Source of the DNA: Faecalimicrobium dakarense
Lineage (GTDB): Bacteria > Bacillota > Clostridia > Peptostreptococcales > Peptostreptococcaceae
Direction of reading: 5' to 3'
NCBI RefSeq assembly: GCF_000499525.1
Contig: NZ_HG529229.1
Location: 1 to 57,645 of the forward strand
DNA length: 57,645 nt
The notes under the pieces are model-generated. The model did not search any database. It was not told the origin of the DNA and was given only the letters and a program-made list of their open reading frames with translations. How positions within the stretch are numbered: the first letter of the stretch is position 1; each line of letters starts with the position of its first letter. Below are positions 21,773 through 31,166 of the stretch, one piece after another. The position numbers and the translations under genes are program-made.

Positions 21773-23038
21773 ATGGAAAAAGACATTAAGAAAATAAACT
21801 TAGGTAATAATATTAACCTAACTCTAATACCGGCTAAAAAATTCAAATCTAATCTAGTTAGTATATATATTCAAAGACTATTAGATAAAAATGAAGTTAC
21901 AAAAAATGCATTACTTCCAAGTATTATAACTAGTGGGTGCGAAAAATATCCGAGTTTAAGAGAAATATCTAATAAATTAGATGATTTATATGGTTCAGCA
22001 ATGCTTTCGGATGTAAGTAAAAGAGGAGAGCGTCAAGTTATAACTTTTAAAATGCTAAGTACTAATGAAAAATATTTAGATGAAAAAATACTTAAAAGTA
22101 CATTAGAATTTTTAAATGAAGTTGTAAACAACCCTTTAATAGTCGAAGGAGGGTTTAAAAAAGAATATTTAGATATAGAAAAAGTAAATTTAAGAGATAG
22201 AATACAAGGGATTATAAATGATAAAGGTAGATATGCCCTTGAAAGAGCATTTGAAGAAATGTGTAAAGATGAAAGATTTAGTATAAGTGAATATGGTTAT
22301 GAAGATGAGATAGATAAAATAAGCGCTCAAGATTTATATAATCATTATGTAGAAATATTAAAAACATCTCCAATAGATATAGTGGTAGAAGGAGATTTTA
22401 ATGAAAAAGAAATAGTTGATATAATAAATAATACTTTTACTTTTGAAAGAGGTAATATAATAGAAATACCAAGAGAAGATTATAAAAAGCAAGTAGATGA
22501 AGTTAAAGAAGTAATTGATAAAATGGATATAACTCAAGGAAAATTAGTTATAGGATATAGAACTAATATAGATTTTAGTGATGTTAAAAAATATTACTCT
22601 TTAGTAGTGGGATGCAACGTACTAGGTGGAGGACCTCACTCTAAGATGTTTATAAATATAAGAGAAAAAGAAAGTTTATGTTACTATATCTACTCTTCTA
22701 TTGAAAAATATAAAGGGATATTATTTGTATCATCAGGTATAGAAACTAAAAATTATGAAAAGACATTAGAATTAGTTAAAAAACAAATAGAAAGCTTAAA
22801 AGCTAAAGAAATATCTAAGGAAGAAATAGATAATAGTAAAAGTGCATTAATAAACTCTATGAGATCTTTAGCAGATAGTATAGGTGGAATGTCCGATTTC
22901 TATTTTGCGCAAGGAATGAGTAAAACAAATTCTACAGTAGAAGATATAATCAATTATATATCTGATGTTTCAGTAGAGGATATAGTTAAATCTTTTAAAG
23001 ATTTACAACTTGATACTGTTTATTTCTTAAGAAACTAA
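21773..23038 (+). CDS. M16-family peptidase-like protein, non-catalytic subunit
   Basis: 421 residues with the M16 (pitrilysin/insulinase) fold and the second-domain signature GGPHSKMFINIREKESLCYYIYS, which forms the substrate-binding R/Y pair. It lacks the HxxEH zinc motif; the matching place reads ITSGCEKYPSLREISNKLDDLYG. It resembles YmfF of B. subtilis, which pairs with a catalytic YmfH-type partner. That partner follows 14 bases later. It likely contributes the closing half of a heterodimer acting on short peptides. The substrate is unknown. Confidence 0.85.
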   Translation: MEKDIKKINLGNNINLTLIPAKKFKSNLVSIYIQRLLDKNEVTKNALLPSIITSGCEKYPSLREISNKLDDLYGSAMLSDVSKRGERQVITFKMLSTNEKYLDEKILKSTLEFLNEVVNNPLIVEGGFKKEYLDIEKVNLRDRIQGIINDKGRYALERAFEEMCKDERFSISEYGYEDEIDKISAQDLYNHYVEILKTSPIDIVVEGDFNEKEIVDIINNTFTFERGNIIEIPREDYKKQVDEVKEVIDKMDITQGKLVIGYRTNIDFSDVKKYYSLVVGCNVLGGGPHSKMFINIREKESLCYYIYSSIEKYKGILFVSSGIETKNYEKTLELVKKQIESLKAKEISKEEIDNSKSALINSMRSLADSIGGMSDFYFAQGMSKTNSTVEDIINYISDVSVEDIVKSFKDLQLDTVYFLRN

Positions 23039-23052
23039 GTGAGGTGACATAA

Positions 23053-24345
23053 ATGGAGAAAATAGTTAATGATATATTAAAAGAAGAAATTTATTATGAA
23101 AAATTAGAAAATGGACTAGATGTCTATTTTATGCCAAAGCATGGATTTACTAAAAAATATGCAATACTAGCAACTAACTATGGATCAAATGAATTAGAAT
23201 TTATTCCAATTGGTGAAGACAAGAAAATAAGAGTAAATGAAGGTATAGCGCATTTCCTTGAACATAAAATGTTTGAACAACCCGATGGAGGTAATGCATT
23301 TGATAAATTCTCTAAATGGGGAGCAAGCGCAAATGCATTTACAAACTTTACAATGACAGCATATCTTTTCTCTGCGACTGAAAACTTTTATGAGAGTCTA
23401 GAACACTTAATAGACTATGTTCAAACTCCATATTTTACAGATGAAAATGTAGAAAAAGAAAAAGGTATAATTGAACAAGAAATAAAAATGTATAACGATG
23501 ATCCAGATTGGAATGTCTATTTTAACTGTTTAAAAGCATTATATGTAAACTATCCAGTTAGAGTTGATATAGCAGGTACTGTTGAAAGTATTTACAAAAT
23601 AACTAAAGAAGAATTATATACTTGTTATAATACTTTCTACAATCCAGGAAACATGATGTTATTTGTTGTAGGAGATTTAGAAGAAGAAAAAGTTATGGAA
23701 GTTGCAAAAAAAGTTAACCATTATGATGTAGCTAAACTTTCAGATAAAATAGAAAAGTTTTATCCTGAGGAACCAGAACACGTTAACCAAAAAGAAATTG
23801 TTGCGAAATTCCCAGTTTCTATGCCATCTTTTAATATTGCATTTAAAGATAATAAAGTAGGTATTAAGGGAACTGAACTTTTAAGAAAAGAAATAATTAC
23901 TGAAATATTAATAGATATGATATTTAAAAAAGGTAGTTTACTATTTGAAGATTTATATATGAAAGGCCTTATAAATGACAACTTTGGAGGAGGATTCTCT
24001 TCTCAAGTTGATTATGGGTTTACAATAATCGGTGGCGAATCTAAAGACCCAAGAGCTGTTAAAAATACTATATTAGAATATATACAAAAATATAAAGATG
24101 AAGGTTTAAGTAAAGATGAGTTTGAAAGAGTTAAGAAGAAAAAAATAGGTAGTTTCTTAAAGTATTTTGACTCTGTAAACTTTATAGCTAATAACTTTAT
24201 ATCTTATAAATTTAAGGAAATAAATTTACTAGATTATTTAGATGTATTAAAAGAAGTAACTTTTGATGAAGTTGTAGAAAGATTAAATTCTCATTTAAAA
24301 GAAGAATATTGCGTAATATCTATAGTAGAGCCTAGTGAAAAATAA
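23053..24345 (+). CDS. M16-family zinc peptidase, catalytic subunit
   Basis: 430 residues, YmfH/AlbF-like. The inverted zinc motif HxxEH is intact in GIAHFLEHKMFEQPDG, with the third ligand Glu in the ENVEKEKGIIEQEIKMYNDDP helix about 75 residues on. No signal peptide, so it should be cytoplasmic. With the inactive paralogue upstream it forms the usual Firmicute M16 pair. The operon with the chelatase-like protein suggests shared function, possibly maturation of a peptide or cofactor; that is speculation. GAGGTGA precedes the ATG; a strong terminator follows. Confidence 0.9.
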   Translation: MEKIVNDILKEEIYYEKLENGLDVYFMPKHGFTKKYAILATNYGSNELEFIPIGEDKKIRVNEGIAHFLEHKMFEQPDGGNAFDKFSKWGASANAFTNFTMTAYLFSATENFYESLEHLIDYVQTPYFTDENVEKEKGIIEQEIKMYNDDPDWNVYFNCLKALYVNYPVRVDIAGTVESIYKITKEELYTCYNTFYNPGNMMLFVVGDLEEEKVMEVAKKVNHYDVAKLSDKIEKFYPEEPEHVNQKEIVAKFPVSMPSFNIAFKDNKVGIKGTELLRKEIITEILIDMIFKKGSLLFEDLYMKGLINDNFGGGFSSQVDYGFTIIGGESKDPRAVKNTILEYIQKYKDEGLSKDEFERVKKKKIGSFLKYFDSVNFIANNFISYKFKEINLLDYLDVLKEVTFDEVVERLNSHLKEEYCVISIVEPSEK

Positions 24346-24352
24346 ATCAAAT

Positions 24353-24390
24353 AAAAAAGCAAGGATGTTAAAAAACACCCTTGCTTTTTT
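24353..24390 (+). terminator. Terminator of the M16 operon
   Basis: A 12-bp stem AAAAAAGCAAGG / CCTTGCTTTTTT plus four inner pairs around an A loop, ending in T run. Confidence 0.92.
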
Positions 24391-24582
24391 ATTGCAATGA
24401 AACTAAATTTACTATTGCTTTTATAGACATAATTTAAACTTTTTATTATCAATAATAGTAATTTTATTAGGTTATTTTTATAAAAATATATATAAATTTT
24501 ATAATTTTTTTTATATAGCTATACTGTAGTGATATCAATAGTTAAAACTTATATGAAAGATAGTATAATACAAGGGCCTTAA

Positions 24583-24621
24583 TTGACAAAAGATACAACT
24601 TCGACATATAATCAGGTTGTA
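24583..24621 (+). promoter_or_regulatory. Promoter of the BCCT transporter with overlapping inverted repeat
   Basis: TTGACA (24583-24588), 18-base spacer, TATAAT (24607-24612). An inverted repeat TACAACTT (24594-24601) / AGGTTGTA (24614-24621, one G-T) flanks the -10 and could be an operator. The remaining 200 bases upstream, back to 24391, are AT-rich with nothing I can name. Confidence 0.65.
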
Positions 24622-24679
24622 GGTTACAAAAAACTTAAATAAAAAAAGAAGTTGTTTCTTTTGAATAGAGGTGAGTGTT

Positions 24680-26242
24680 TTGAGTAATATATATAAAAAT
24701 ATTAAGAAAAATTATGTGTTTTTAATATCGCTAATACTATCGGTATGCGTTGTTTTTACAGGGATAATTTTTCCAAATGAATTTAAAAATATATCTAACA
24801 GTATATTTAAAGTAATAATAAATAATTTCAGTTTCGTATATATAATAGCAATGCTTTTACTTGTACTATTTGCTTTGTTTTTAGTATTTAGTAAATATGG
24901 AAATATAAGACTTGGAAAAGATGATGATAGACCGGAATTTAGTAATCTATCTTGGTTTTCAATGTTATTTGGAGCTGGTATGGGGATTGGATTAGTATTC
25001 TTTGGAGCTATAGAGCCTATGAAGCACTTTATAGCACCAATAGGAGCAAGTTCAGGATCTAATGAAGCTATAACTTTTGCTATGCAACAGTCATTTATAC
25101 ACTGGGGACTTCACCCATGGGCAGCATATTCTATAATGGGATTGGCACTTGCATATTTCCAATTTAGAAAAGGTGCTCCGGGTCTTATAAGTAGTATATT
25201 TTTACCAATACTAGGTGAAAAGGGCGTAAAAGGACCAATAGGTAAAACTATAGATATATTAGCAGTATTTACTACTGTAACAGGAATAGCTACATCACTA
25301 GGAATGGGTACTATGCAAATTGCTGGAGGATTAGAATATGTATTTAATATAGAAAATACTATAAAATTACAAATTATAATTATAGCAATTGCAACTGTAC
25401 TTTATATATTAAGTTCTACTAGTGGATTAGATAAAGGAATAAAGATATTATCTAATATAAACCTAAGTTTAGCAGGATTTATATTAATAGGAGCTATATT
25501 AATAGGACCGAAACTTGATATGTTAAATAATTTCCAAAATGGAATGTTTGCATATGTAACAGAATTTGTATCTCAAAGTTTATATATGGATTCAAGTAAA
25601 GAATGGATAGGTCAGTGGAGAGTATTTTATTGGGCACTTTGGATAGCTTGGATACCTTTTGTAGGTATATTTATAGCAAGAATATCTAAAGGTAGAACAA
25701 TAAGAGAGTTTATAATAGGTGTAACATTAGTACCTGCAATAGCTTGTATAGTTTGGTTTACAGTATTTGGTACACTTGGAATAAACTTAGGTGCAGACTT
25801 TGCAACTACAGCTACTAAAGTAACTGAATTAGCATTATTTGAAGTATTTGCTAAGTATCCATTTGGTCAAATTTTATCTATAATTGCAATGGTACTTCTT
25901 TGTACATTCTTTATATCATCAGCAGACTCGGCTACTTATGTTTTAGGTATGTTTACATCAGATGGAGATTTAAACCCAAGTGGTACTAAAAAAATAATTT
26001 GGGGAGTTGTTCAAGCTACTTTAGCAATAGCTCTTTTATTATCGGGTGGACTTGGAACTTTACAAACAGTTTCAATAGTATCGGCATTTCCGTTTACTAT
26101 AATAGTGCTACTTAGTATGGTATCGATTATTAAAGCATTAAGAGAAGAAGTAAAAGAAAGTAAATTAAAATCTAAAAAAGAAGTTTCTGAAAAATCTAAA
26201 GTTAAAAAATTAAAAAATGCAATACAAAATTATATGATGTAA
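24680..26242 (+). CDS. BCCT-family betaine/choline/carnitine transporter
   Basis: 520 residues from the TTG at 24680 (GAGGTG at 24668-24673 before it; the GTG at 24671 lies inside the ribosome site). Twelve membrane helices. Family marks: GAGMGIGLVFFGAIEPMKHF, WGLHPWAAYSIMGLALAYF, and the Trp-rich WRVFYWALWIAWIPFVGIF followed by ARISKGRTIREF. Sodium- or proton-coupled uptake of glycine betaine or a similar osmolyte is likely; the Lys-rich C-terminal tail (from about residue 490) is typical of osmosensing members such as OpuD and BetP. The BusR-like gene that faces it supports the osmotic role. Confidence 0.92.
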   Translation: MSNIYKNIKKNYVFLISLILSVCVVFTGIIFPNEFKNISNSIFKVIINNFSFVYIIAMLLLVLFALFLVFSKYGNIRLGKDDDRPEFSNLSWFSMLFGAGMGIGLVFFGAIEPMKHFIAPIGASSGSNEAITFAMQQSFIHWGLHPWAAYSIMGLALAYFQFRKGAPGLISSIFLPILGEKGVKGPIGKTIDILAVFTTVTGIATSLGMGTMQIAGGLEYVFNIENTIKLQIIIIAIATVLYILSSTSGLDKGIKILSNINLSLAGFILIGAILIGPKLDMLNNFQNGMFAYVTEFVSQSLYMDSSKEWIGQWRVFYWALWIAWIPFVGIFIARISKGRTIREFIIGVTLVPAIACIVWFTVFGTLGINLGADFATTATKVTELALFEVFAKYPFGQILSIIAMVLLCTFFISSADSATYVLGMFTSDGDLNPSGTKKIIWGVVQATLAIALLLSGGLGTLQTVSIVSAFPFTIIVLLSMVSIIKALREEVKESKLKSKKEVSEKSKVKKLKNAIQNYMM

Positions 26243-26272
26243 TAACAATAATATAAAATTAAAAACTAATAT

Positions 26273-26315
26273 AAAAATACAGGCTATAATTGTTAAGATT
26301 ATAGCCTGTATTTTT
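26273..26315. terminator. Bidirectional terminator between the BCCT gene and busR-like gene
   Basis: An 18-bp perfect stem (26273-26290 with 26298-26315), A-rich on one side and T-rich on the other, so it can end both convergent transcripts. Confidence 0.92.
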
Positions 26316-26328
26316 GTTAATTTAATAC

Positions 26329-26967
26329 TTATATATTTTCATTTGACTGTTCATATAAAAATGATGGTACTGAGTGGTGTATACTACTGTCACCAACGAC
26401 CATAAGTATATCATTTTCCATAAATTCAATATAAGGACCAGGAGATATTATAAGTTCACCATCTCTCTTAACACCTACAATAGTTGCGCCTGTATGTTGC
26501 CAAAATTTAGTTTCTCCAGCAGTTTTACCTATAAATTTACATTTATCTGTAATTTCAAACTCAAATGGAACCAAAGGATTAATATTAGATAACCTACTTG
26601 AGTAGTCTATTATTTTATTTATATTATCAATTATTTCATTTTCTAACTTAGATTTTGTTGCCATAAGTTTATTTAAGTTAGATTTATATGAAGAGACATT
26701 AGTAATATTTTGGTTCTTATTTAAAAAAGATAAAGCTTTAGAAGAAGAAAGTACCAAGATTCCTTTTCCTTTAACACTAGAAACCACACCTAAATCTTCA
26801 AGTATTTTCATAGCTCTTCTTATTGTCTCTGGAGATACATTGTATGTACCAGCAAGAGATGATCTTCCACGCAGCAAGCTGCCTTCTTCTATGTCGCCTA
26901 CATAAATTTTATTGGCTATATCTAGAGCAATTTTATGATATATAGGCATTGAATATTTTTTATCCAT
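26329..26967 (-). CDS. GntR HTH plus RCK_C domain regulator, BusR-like
   Basis: 212 residues. An N-terminal GntR winged helix (about 1-75, with LAGTYNVSPETIRRAMKILEDLGVVSSVKGKGI), a helical linker (about 85-125, probably coiled coil), then an RCK_C/TrkA-C domain (about 130-205, VPFEFEITDKC ... MENDILMVVGD). This layout is that of BusR of Lactococcus and Streptococcus, which binds cyclic di-AMP through RCK_C and represses glycine betaine uptake genes. It is convergent with a BCCT betaine-type transporter, so it probably regulates that gene. Start at 26967 with GAGGTGG before it. Confidence 0.88.
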   Translation of the reverse strand: MDKKYSMPIYHKIALDIANKIYVGDIEEGSLLRGRSSLAGTYNVSPETIRRAMKILEDLGVVSSVKGKGILVLSSSKALSFLNKNQNITNVSSYKSNLNKLMATKSKLENEIIDNINKIIDYSSRLSNINPLVPFEFEITDKCKFIGKTAGETKFWQHTGATIVGVKRDGELIISPGPYIEFMENDILMVVGDSSIHHSVPSFLYEQSNENI

Positions 26968-26978
26968 TTTTCCACCTC

Positions 26979-26990
26979 AAGTATATACTT
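26979..26990. promoter_or_regulatory. Palindrome before the busR-like gene
   Basis: AAGTATATACTT, a perfect 12-base palindrome touching the ribosome site of the regulator gene. Possible autoregulatory site; AT palindromes are common here, so low weight. Confidence 0.3.
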
Positions 26991-27208
26991 CAGATAATAT
27001 TTTAAACCTTAAATATAAATATGTCTATATTATAAAATTTAGCTAAAATAGTAAATATAATACTATTAACATTGAATAATTAACATATATAAGATATATT
27101 AATATTATTAAAATATCATATTATACTTCATAAAAAATACAAATTTTGAGTTTATTATAATTATAAACTTATTTAAAATATTAAAAAATAAAGATAAGAG
27201 GTGAAAAT

Positions 27209-27946
27209 ATGGATAGAGTAGCATTTAGTATATTTGGCATAGATGTAATGTGGTATGGTGTACTTATGGCAACAGGTATGATTTTAGGAACACTTATAGC
27301 TATAAAAGAAGCAAAAAGAGTTGGAATAAAAGAAGATGATGTATTAGATTTAGCGATTTTTGCTATCCCAGTAGGACTTTTAGGTGCAAGATTGTATTAT
27401 GTAATATTTAATTGGGAATATTATTCTCAAAACGTTTCTCAAATTCTAAACTTTAGAGGCGGAGGAATGGCCATTCATGGAGCTTTAATTGGAGGAATAC
27501 TTACAGGATACATATTTACTAAAATTAGAAATATTGATTTTTGGAAAATGGCAGATACAGTTCTTCTAGGTATGCCTTTAGCACAAGCTATAGGTAGATG
27601 GGGTAATTTTATAAATGGAGAAGCTCATGGTGGGCCAACTGACTTACCTTGGGGTATAGTTGTAGATGGAGTGAAGGTTCATCCTACATTTTTATATGAA
27701 TCTATATGGAATTTAGGTATATTTATATTCTTATGGATATTTAGAAAGAAAAAGAAATATGAAGGACAAATTATAGTTTATTATATAACACTATATTCTC
27801 TAGGAAGATTCTTTATAGAAGGATTAAGAACTGATAGCCTTATGATAGGACCACTTAGAATGGCTCAAGTTATAAGCTTAGTAGGTGTAGTAGGTGGTAT
27901 AATAGCTCATATATATTTATCAAAGAAAAATAAAATAGAAGAATAA
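27209..27946 (+). CDS. lgt: Prolipoprotein diacylglyceryl transferase
   Basis: 245 residues, seven membrane helices. Transfers diacylglyceryl from phosphatidylglycerol to the lipobox Cys of prolipoproteins at the membrane. The Lgt signature GRWGNFINGEAHGG is intact, with the catalytic region FRGGGMAIHGALIGG and the late YSLGRFFIEGLRTDS. GAGGTG before the ATG. rsmH follows after 27 bases, so the two are probably co-transcribed. Confidence 0.97.
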   Translation: MDRVAFSIFGIDVMWYGVLMATGMILGTLIAIKEAKRVGIKEDDVLDLAIFAIPVGLLGARLYYVIFNWEYYSQNVSQILNFRGGGMAIHGALIGGILTGYIFTKIRNIDFWKMADTVLLGMPLAQAIGRWGNFINGEAHGGPTDLPWGIVVDGVKVHPTFLYESIWNLGIFIFLWIFRKKKKYEGQIIVYYITLYSLGRFFIEGLRTDSLMIGPLRMAQVISLVGVVGGIIAHIYLSKKNKIEE

Positions 27947-27973
27947 AGAAGTAGTAATTAAGGAGATAATAAA

Positions 27974-28909
27974 ATGGAATTTCATCACGTGTCCGTGCTT
28001 TTAAATGAGTGCATAGAAAATTTAGATATAAAACCAGATGGTGTTTATGTAGACTGTACAATGGGTGGTGCAGGCCACTCTAAAGAGATAGTAAAAAGAC
28101 TATCTGATAAAGGTCTATTTATAGGATTTGACCAAGATAAAAATGCTATAGCTACAGCAAAGGAAAGATTAAGTGAATATAGTGATAGAGTAAAATTTGT
28201 TCACAGTAACTTTGAAAATATAAAAGAAGAATTAGCAAAAATTGGAGTACACAAAATAGATGGAGTACTTGCAGATCTAGGAGTATCTTCTCATCAATTA
28301 GATGAAGCTGATAGAGGATTTTCATATATGCAAGATGCACCACTTGATATGAGAATGGATGTAAGATGTGAATTTTCTGCCTATGATGTAGTAAATACTT
28401 ATAGTGAAGAAGAACTTACTAAGATAATAAAAGATTATGGTGAAGATAACTGGGCTAAGCGTATAGCTAAATTTATAGTAGAAGCTAGAGAAGAAAAAAA
28501 CATAGAGACTACAGGAGAGCTTGTAGATATAATAAAAAGAGCTATACCTAAAAAAGCTAGAATAGATGGACCACATCCAGCTAAGAGAACTTTCCAAGCT
28601 ATAAGAATTGAAGTTAACAATGAACTAGGTGTAATAACTAAAATGATAGAAGATGCAGTATCTATAATGAATGAAGATGGTAGAATATGTATAATTACAT
28701 TCCATTCTTTAGAAGATAGAATAGTTAAAAATGCTTTTAGAGATTTAGCATCAGATTGTATATGCCCATCACATTTCCCATTATGTCAATGTGATAAGGA
28801 ATCATTAGTAAAGGTTGTAACTAGAAAACCGATAATTCCAAGTGATGAAGAAATAGAAGTAAACCCAAGATCTAGAAGTGCTAAGTTAAGAGTTGCACAA
28901 AGAAAATAA
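27974..28909 (+). CDS. rsmH: 16S rRNA (cytosine-1402-N4)-methyltransferase
   Basis: 311 residues (MraW). SAM-dependent methylation of C1402 in the 30S decoding centre. Visible marks: [26 protein letters not shown] (SAM loop), [15 protein letters not shown], and [17 protein letters not shown], plus [11 protein letters not shown] at the end. Usually the first gene of the dcw cluster and followed by ftsL; here three unrelated genes intervene. The window shows no mraZ. Confidence 0.97.
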   Translation: MEFHHVSVLLNECIENLDIKPDGVYVDCTMGGAGHSKEIVKRLSDKGLFIGFDQDKNAIATAKERLSEYSDRVKFVHSNFENIKEELAKIGVHKIDGVLADLGVSSHQLDEADRGFSYMQDAPLDMRMDVRCEFSAYDVVNTYSEEELTKIIKDYGEDNWAKRIAKFIVEAREEKNIETTGELVDIIKRAIPKKARIDGPHPAKRTFQAIRIEVNNELGVITKMIEDAVSIMNEDGRICIITFHSLEDRIVKNAFRDLASDCICPSHFPLCQCDKESLVKVVTRKPIIPSDEEIEVNPRSRSAKLRVAQRK

Positions 28910-28918
28910 ATTATTAAG

Positions 28919-28952
28919 TAGGAGGAAATTAATATTTCCTCCTATATTTTTA
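28919..28952 (+). terminator. Terminator of lgt-rsmH
   Basis: An 11-bp stem TAGGAGGAAAT / ATTTCCTCCTA with loop TAAT, then a T-rich tail. It begins 10 bases after the rsmH stop. Confidence 0.85.
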
Positions 28953-28984
28953 TATAAAGCCATAATCAGATAGGAGGGGACTAT

Positions 28985-30967
28985 ATGAAAAAAATTGCAA
29001 TAATATCTTTAGGAGAAGACACTGGTTTAACTATAAAAGAACAACTTGAAAGTATTTTAGATGAAAAAATAGATATAAGCGTATTTAGCATAGATAAAAA
29101 TTTAGATATAAATCCGGATTGGGATTTGATAATATTCTCTAGTGAAATAGTAAGAAAAATGATGATAGATAAATTAGGAGTAAATGTAAATCAAATTGTA
29201 GTTAAAAGATCAATAAGACATAACTTTATAGATAAGCTTATTAAGATAAAAAAAGGCGAAAAAGTATTACTTGTAAATGATCATAAAGAAAGTTGTGAAA
29301 TAGCTATAAAGCAACTTAAAAATCAAGGTATAGACCATATAAAATACTTCCCTTATTATCCAGGTATAGAAAGTTATGAAAAAACCAACATAGCAGTTAC
29401 ACCAGGAGAATCTCAATTTGTCCCTAAAGAAATAAAAGAAGTTATTGATATACAATCTAGGCAAATGGATATAACAAGTATTACAGAAATATTAATAAAA
29501 TTAAATATGGTAGACAAGTATGGGGATTTATTATCTTCTTATTTTTATAGAAACATAGTAGAGATATCTAAAAAGTATATAAATATGGCTCATGAATCAA
29601 CAAAGTTAAAAAATATGCTAACTAGTATACTAGATAATCAGAGAGAAGGTATAATATATACAAACTCTATAAATCAAGTTTTAGTTCTTAATGAAAAAGC
29701 AGTACAATTTCTAAATATAGATAGAAATAATATCATATCTAAAGATATATACTCTATATTTGAAAATTTAAAGAATGACATAGTAAGAATAAACAATCAA
29801 GAATTTTTAATTTCTAAACAAAGAATAGGAAATGATGGAAACTATGTTGGGAATATGATTGTTATAAGTCAGGTTGATAATATACATAAAATTGATGAAG
29901 AATTAAGAAAGAAGAAAAAGAACATTAAAAATAGCTCTAAATATACTTTTGATAGTATTATAGGGAATTGTAAAAATACTTTAGATAGTATAAAGTTATC
30001 TAAAAAAATTTCTAAGACTAGTTCTACTGTATTAATTCAAGGTGAAACTGGAACAGGTAAAGAAGTATTAGCACAAGCTATACATAACGAATCAGATAGA
30101 CGTGATTATCCATTTATTGCTGTTAACTTTGCTGCACTTTCTGAAAATTTAATAGAAAGTGAGTTATTTGGATATGAAGAAGGTGCATTTACAGGAGCAA
30201 AGAAAGGTGGAAAAGAAGGTTTATTTAAAAAAGCACATAAAGGAACTATATTTTTAGATGAAATAGGGGATGCACCACTTAATTTACAAGCGAGATTGCT
30301 TAGAGTATTACAAGAAAGAGAAATAACTCCAGTTGGTAGCACAGATGTTATACCTGTCGATATAAGAATAATAGCAGCAACTAATAAAAATTTATTAGAG
30401 GAAGTAAAAAATAAGAATTTCAGAGAAGATTTATATTACAGATTAAATGTAATGCCAATATATACAATACCTTTAAGAGATAGAAAAGAAGATATAGCGC
30501 TTACTTTAAACTATTATATATCAAAGTTTAATAGAAACTATGATATTGAAAAATTCTTTGAAGAAGATGTTATTAAAGTACTTGAAGATTATAATTGGCC
30601 AGGTAATGTAAGAGAACTTATAAATATAGTTGAATATCTGAGTAGTATAAAAGAAGATAACTTAAAAATAAAAGTTTTAGATTTACCTAAATATATATTA
30701 GATAATATAAGTATAAAACAAGATAAATATAAAATCGAAAATGATTTAAATGAAAATGAGTTATGGGTGTTAAAAACAATTTATAAATATGATGGTATTG
30801 GAAGAAGGACATTATCTATGATTTCTTATGAAGAAGGAATAGATTTAGGAGAAGGTAAGTTAAGACGAATAATAAATACATTAAAAGAAAAAGAGTATAT
30901 AGATGTCAATAAAGGTTTGAATGGGACAAAAATTAAAGAAAATGGGATGAAAAGGGTTAAAAGTTAA
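28985..30967 (+). CDS. Sigma-54-dependent transcriptional activator
   Basis: 660 residues. An N-terminal ligand-sensing part (about 1-200, PrpR_N-like in character), a PAS domain (about 205-300, [22 protein letters not shown]), then the AAA+ domain with Walker A GETGTGKE (from residue 353), the sigma-54 contact loop GAFTGA (400), Walker [11 protein letters not shown] and the sensor region PGNVRELIN. The C-terminus has no Fis-type helix but a winged-helix-like end. The only gene with a -24/-12 promoter in view is the following nhaC-iadA operon, so it is the likely target. The inducer is unknown; a dipeptide or amino acid is plausible. Confidence 0.9.
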   Translation: MKKIAIISLGEDTGLTIKEQLESILDEKIDISVFSIDKNLDINPDWDLIIFSSEIVRKMMIDKLGVNVNQIVVKRSIRHNFIDKLIKIKKGEKVLLVNDHKESCEIAIKQLKNQGIDHIKYFPYYPGIESYEKTNIAVTPGESQFVPKEIKEVIDIQSRQMDITSITEILIKLNMVDKYGDLLSSYFYRNIVEISKKYINMAHESTKLKNMLTSILDNQREGIIYTNSINQVLVLNEKAVQFLNIDRNNIISKDIYSIFENLKNDIVRINNQEFLISKQRIGNDGNYVGNMIVISQVDNIHKIDEELRKKKKNIKNSSKYTFDSIIGNCKNTLDSIKLSKKISKTSSTVLIQGETGTGKEVLAQAIHNESDRRDYPFIAVNFAALSENLIESELFGYEEGAFTGAKKGGKEGLFKKAHKGTIFLDEIGDAPLNLQARLLRVLQEREITPVGSTDVIPVDIRIIAATNKNLLEEVKNKNFREDLYYRLNVMPIYTIPLRDRKEDIALTLNYYISKFNRNYDIEKFFEEDVIKVLEDYNWPGNVRELINIVEYLSSIKEDNLKIKVLDLPKYILDNISIKQDKYKIENDLNENELWVLKTIYKYDGIGRRTLSMISYEEGIDLGEGKLRRIINTLKEKEYIDVNKGLNGTKIKENGMKRVKS

Positions 30968-30984
30968 AAACTTAACCCTTTTTT
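30951..30984 (+). terminator. Terminator of the sigma-54 activator gene
   Basis: AAAGGGTTAA pairs with TTAACCCTTT around the stop codon region, followed by T. The 5' arm is inside the coding sequence. Confidence 0.85.
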
Positions 30985-31014
30985 ATTATTTAGCTATAAA
31001 AAGTACACATTTTT

Positions 31015-31029
31015 AAAGTAAGATACTTT
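31015..31029 (+). promoter_or_regulatory. Candidate upstream activator site
   Basis: AAAGTA, three bases, TACTTT: an inverted repeat about 90 bases upstream of the -24/-12 promoter, the normal range for sigma-54 enhancer sites. A half site ATACTTT recurs near 31068. Tentative. Confidence 0.35.
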
Positions 31030-31105
31030 TCTTATTTTATTTTAAAAATTAATTGAAAATTTAAAAAATACTTTATTTTTTAAATACTATAACGTTAATC
31101 ATAAC

Positions 31106-31122
31106 TTGGCACAGTATTTGCT
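31106..31122 (+). promoter_or_regulatory. Sigma-54 (-24/-12) promoter of nhaC-iadA
   Basis: TTGGCAC, five bases, TTGCT. It matches the consensus TGGCAC-N5-TTGCW exactly, with correct spacing, 45 bases before the NhaC start. Confidence 0.92.
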
Positions 31123-31166
31123 TATATATAAATCCATAATGTTATAACAAAGGGAGGATATAAAAT

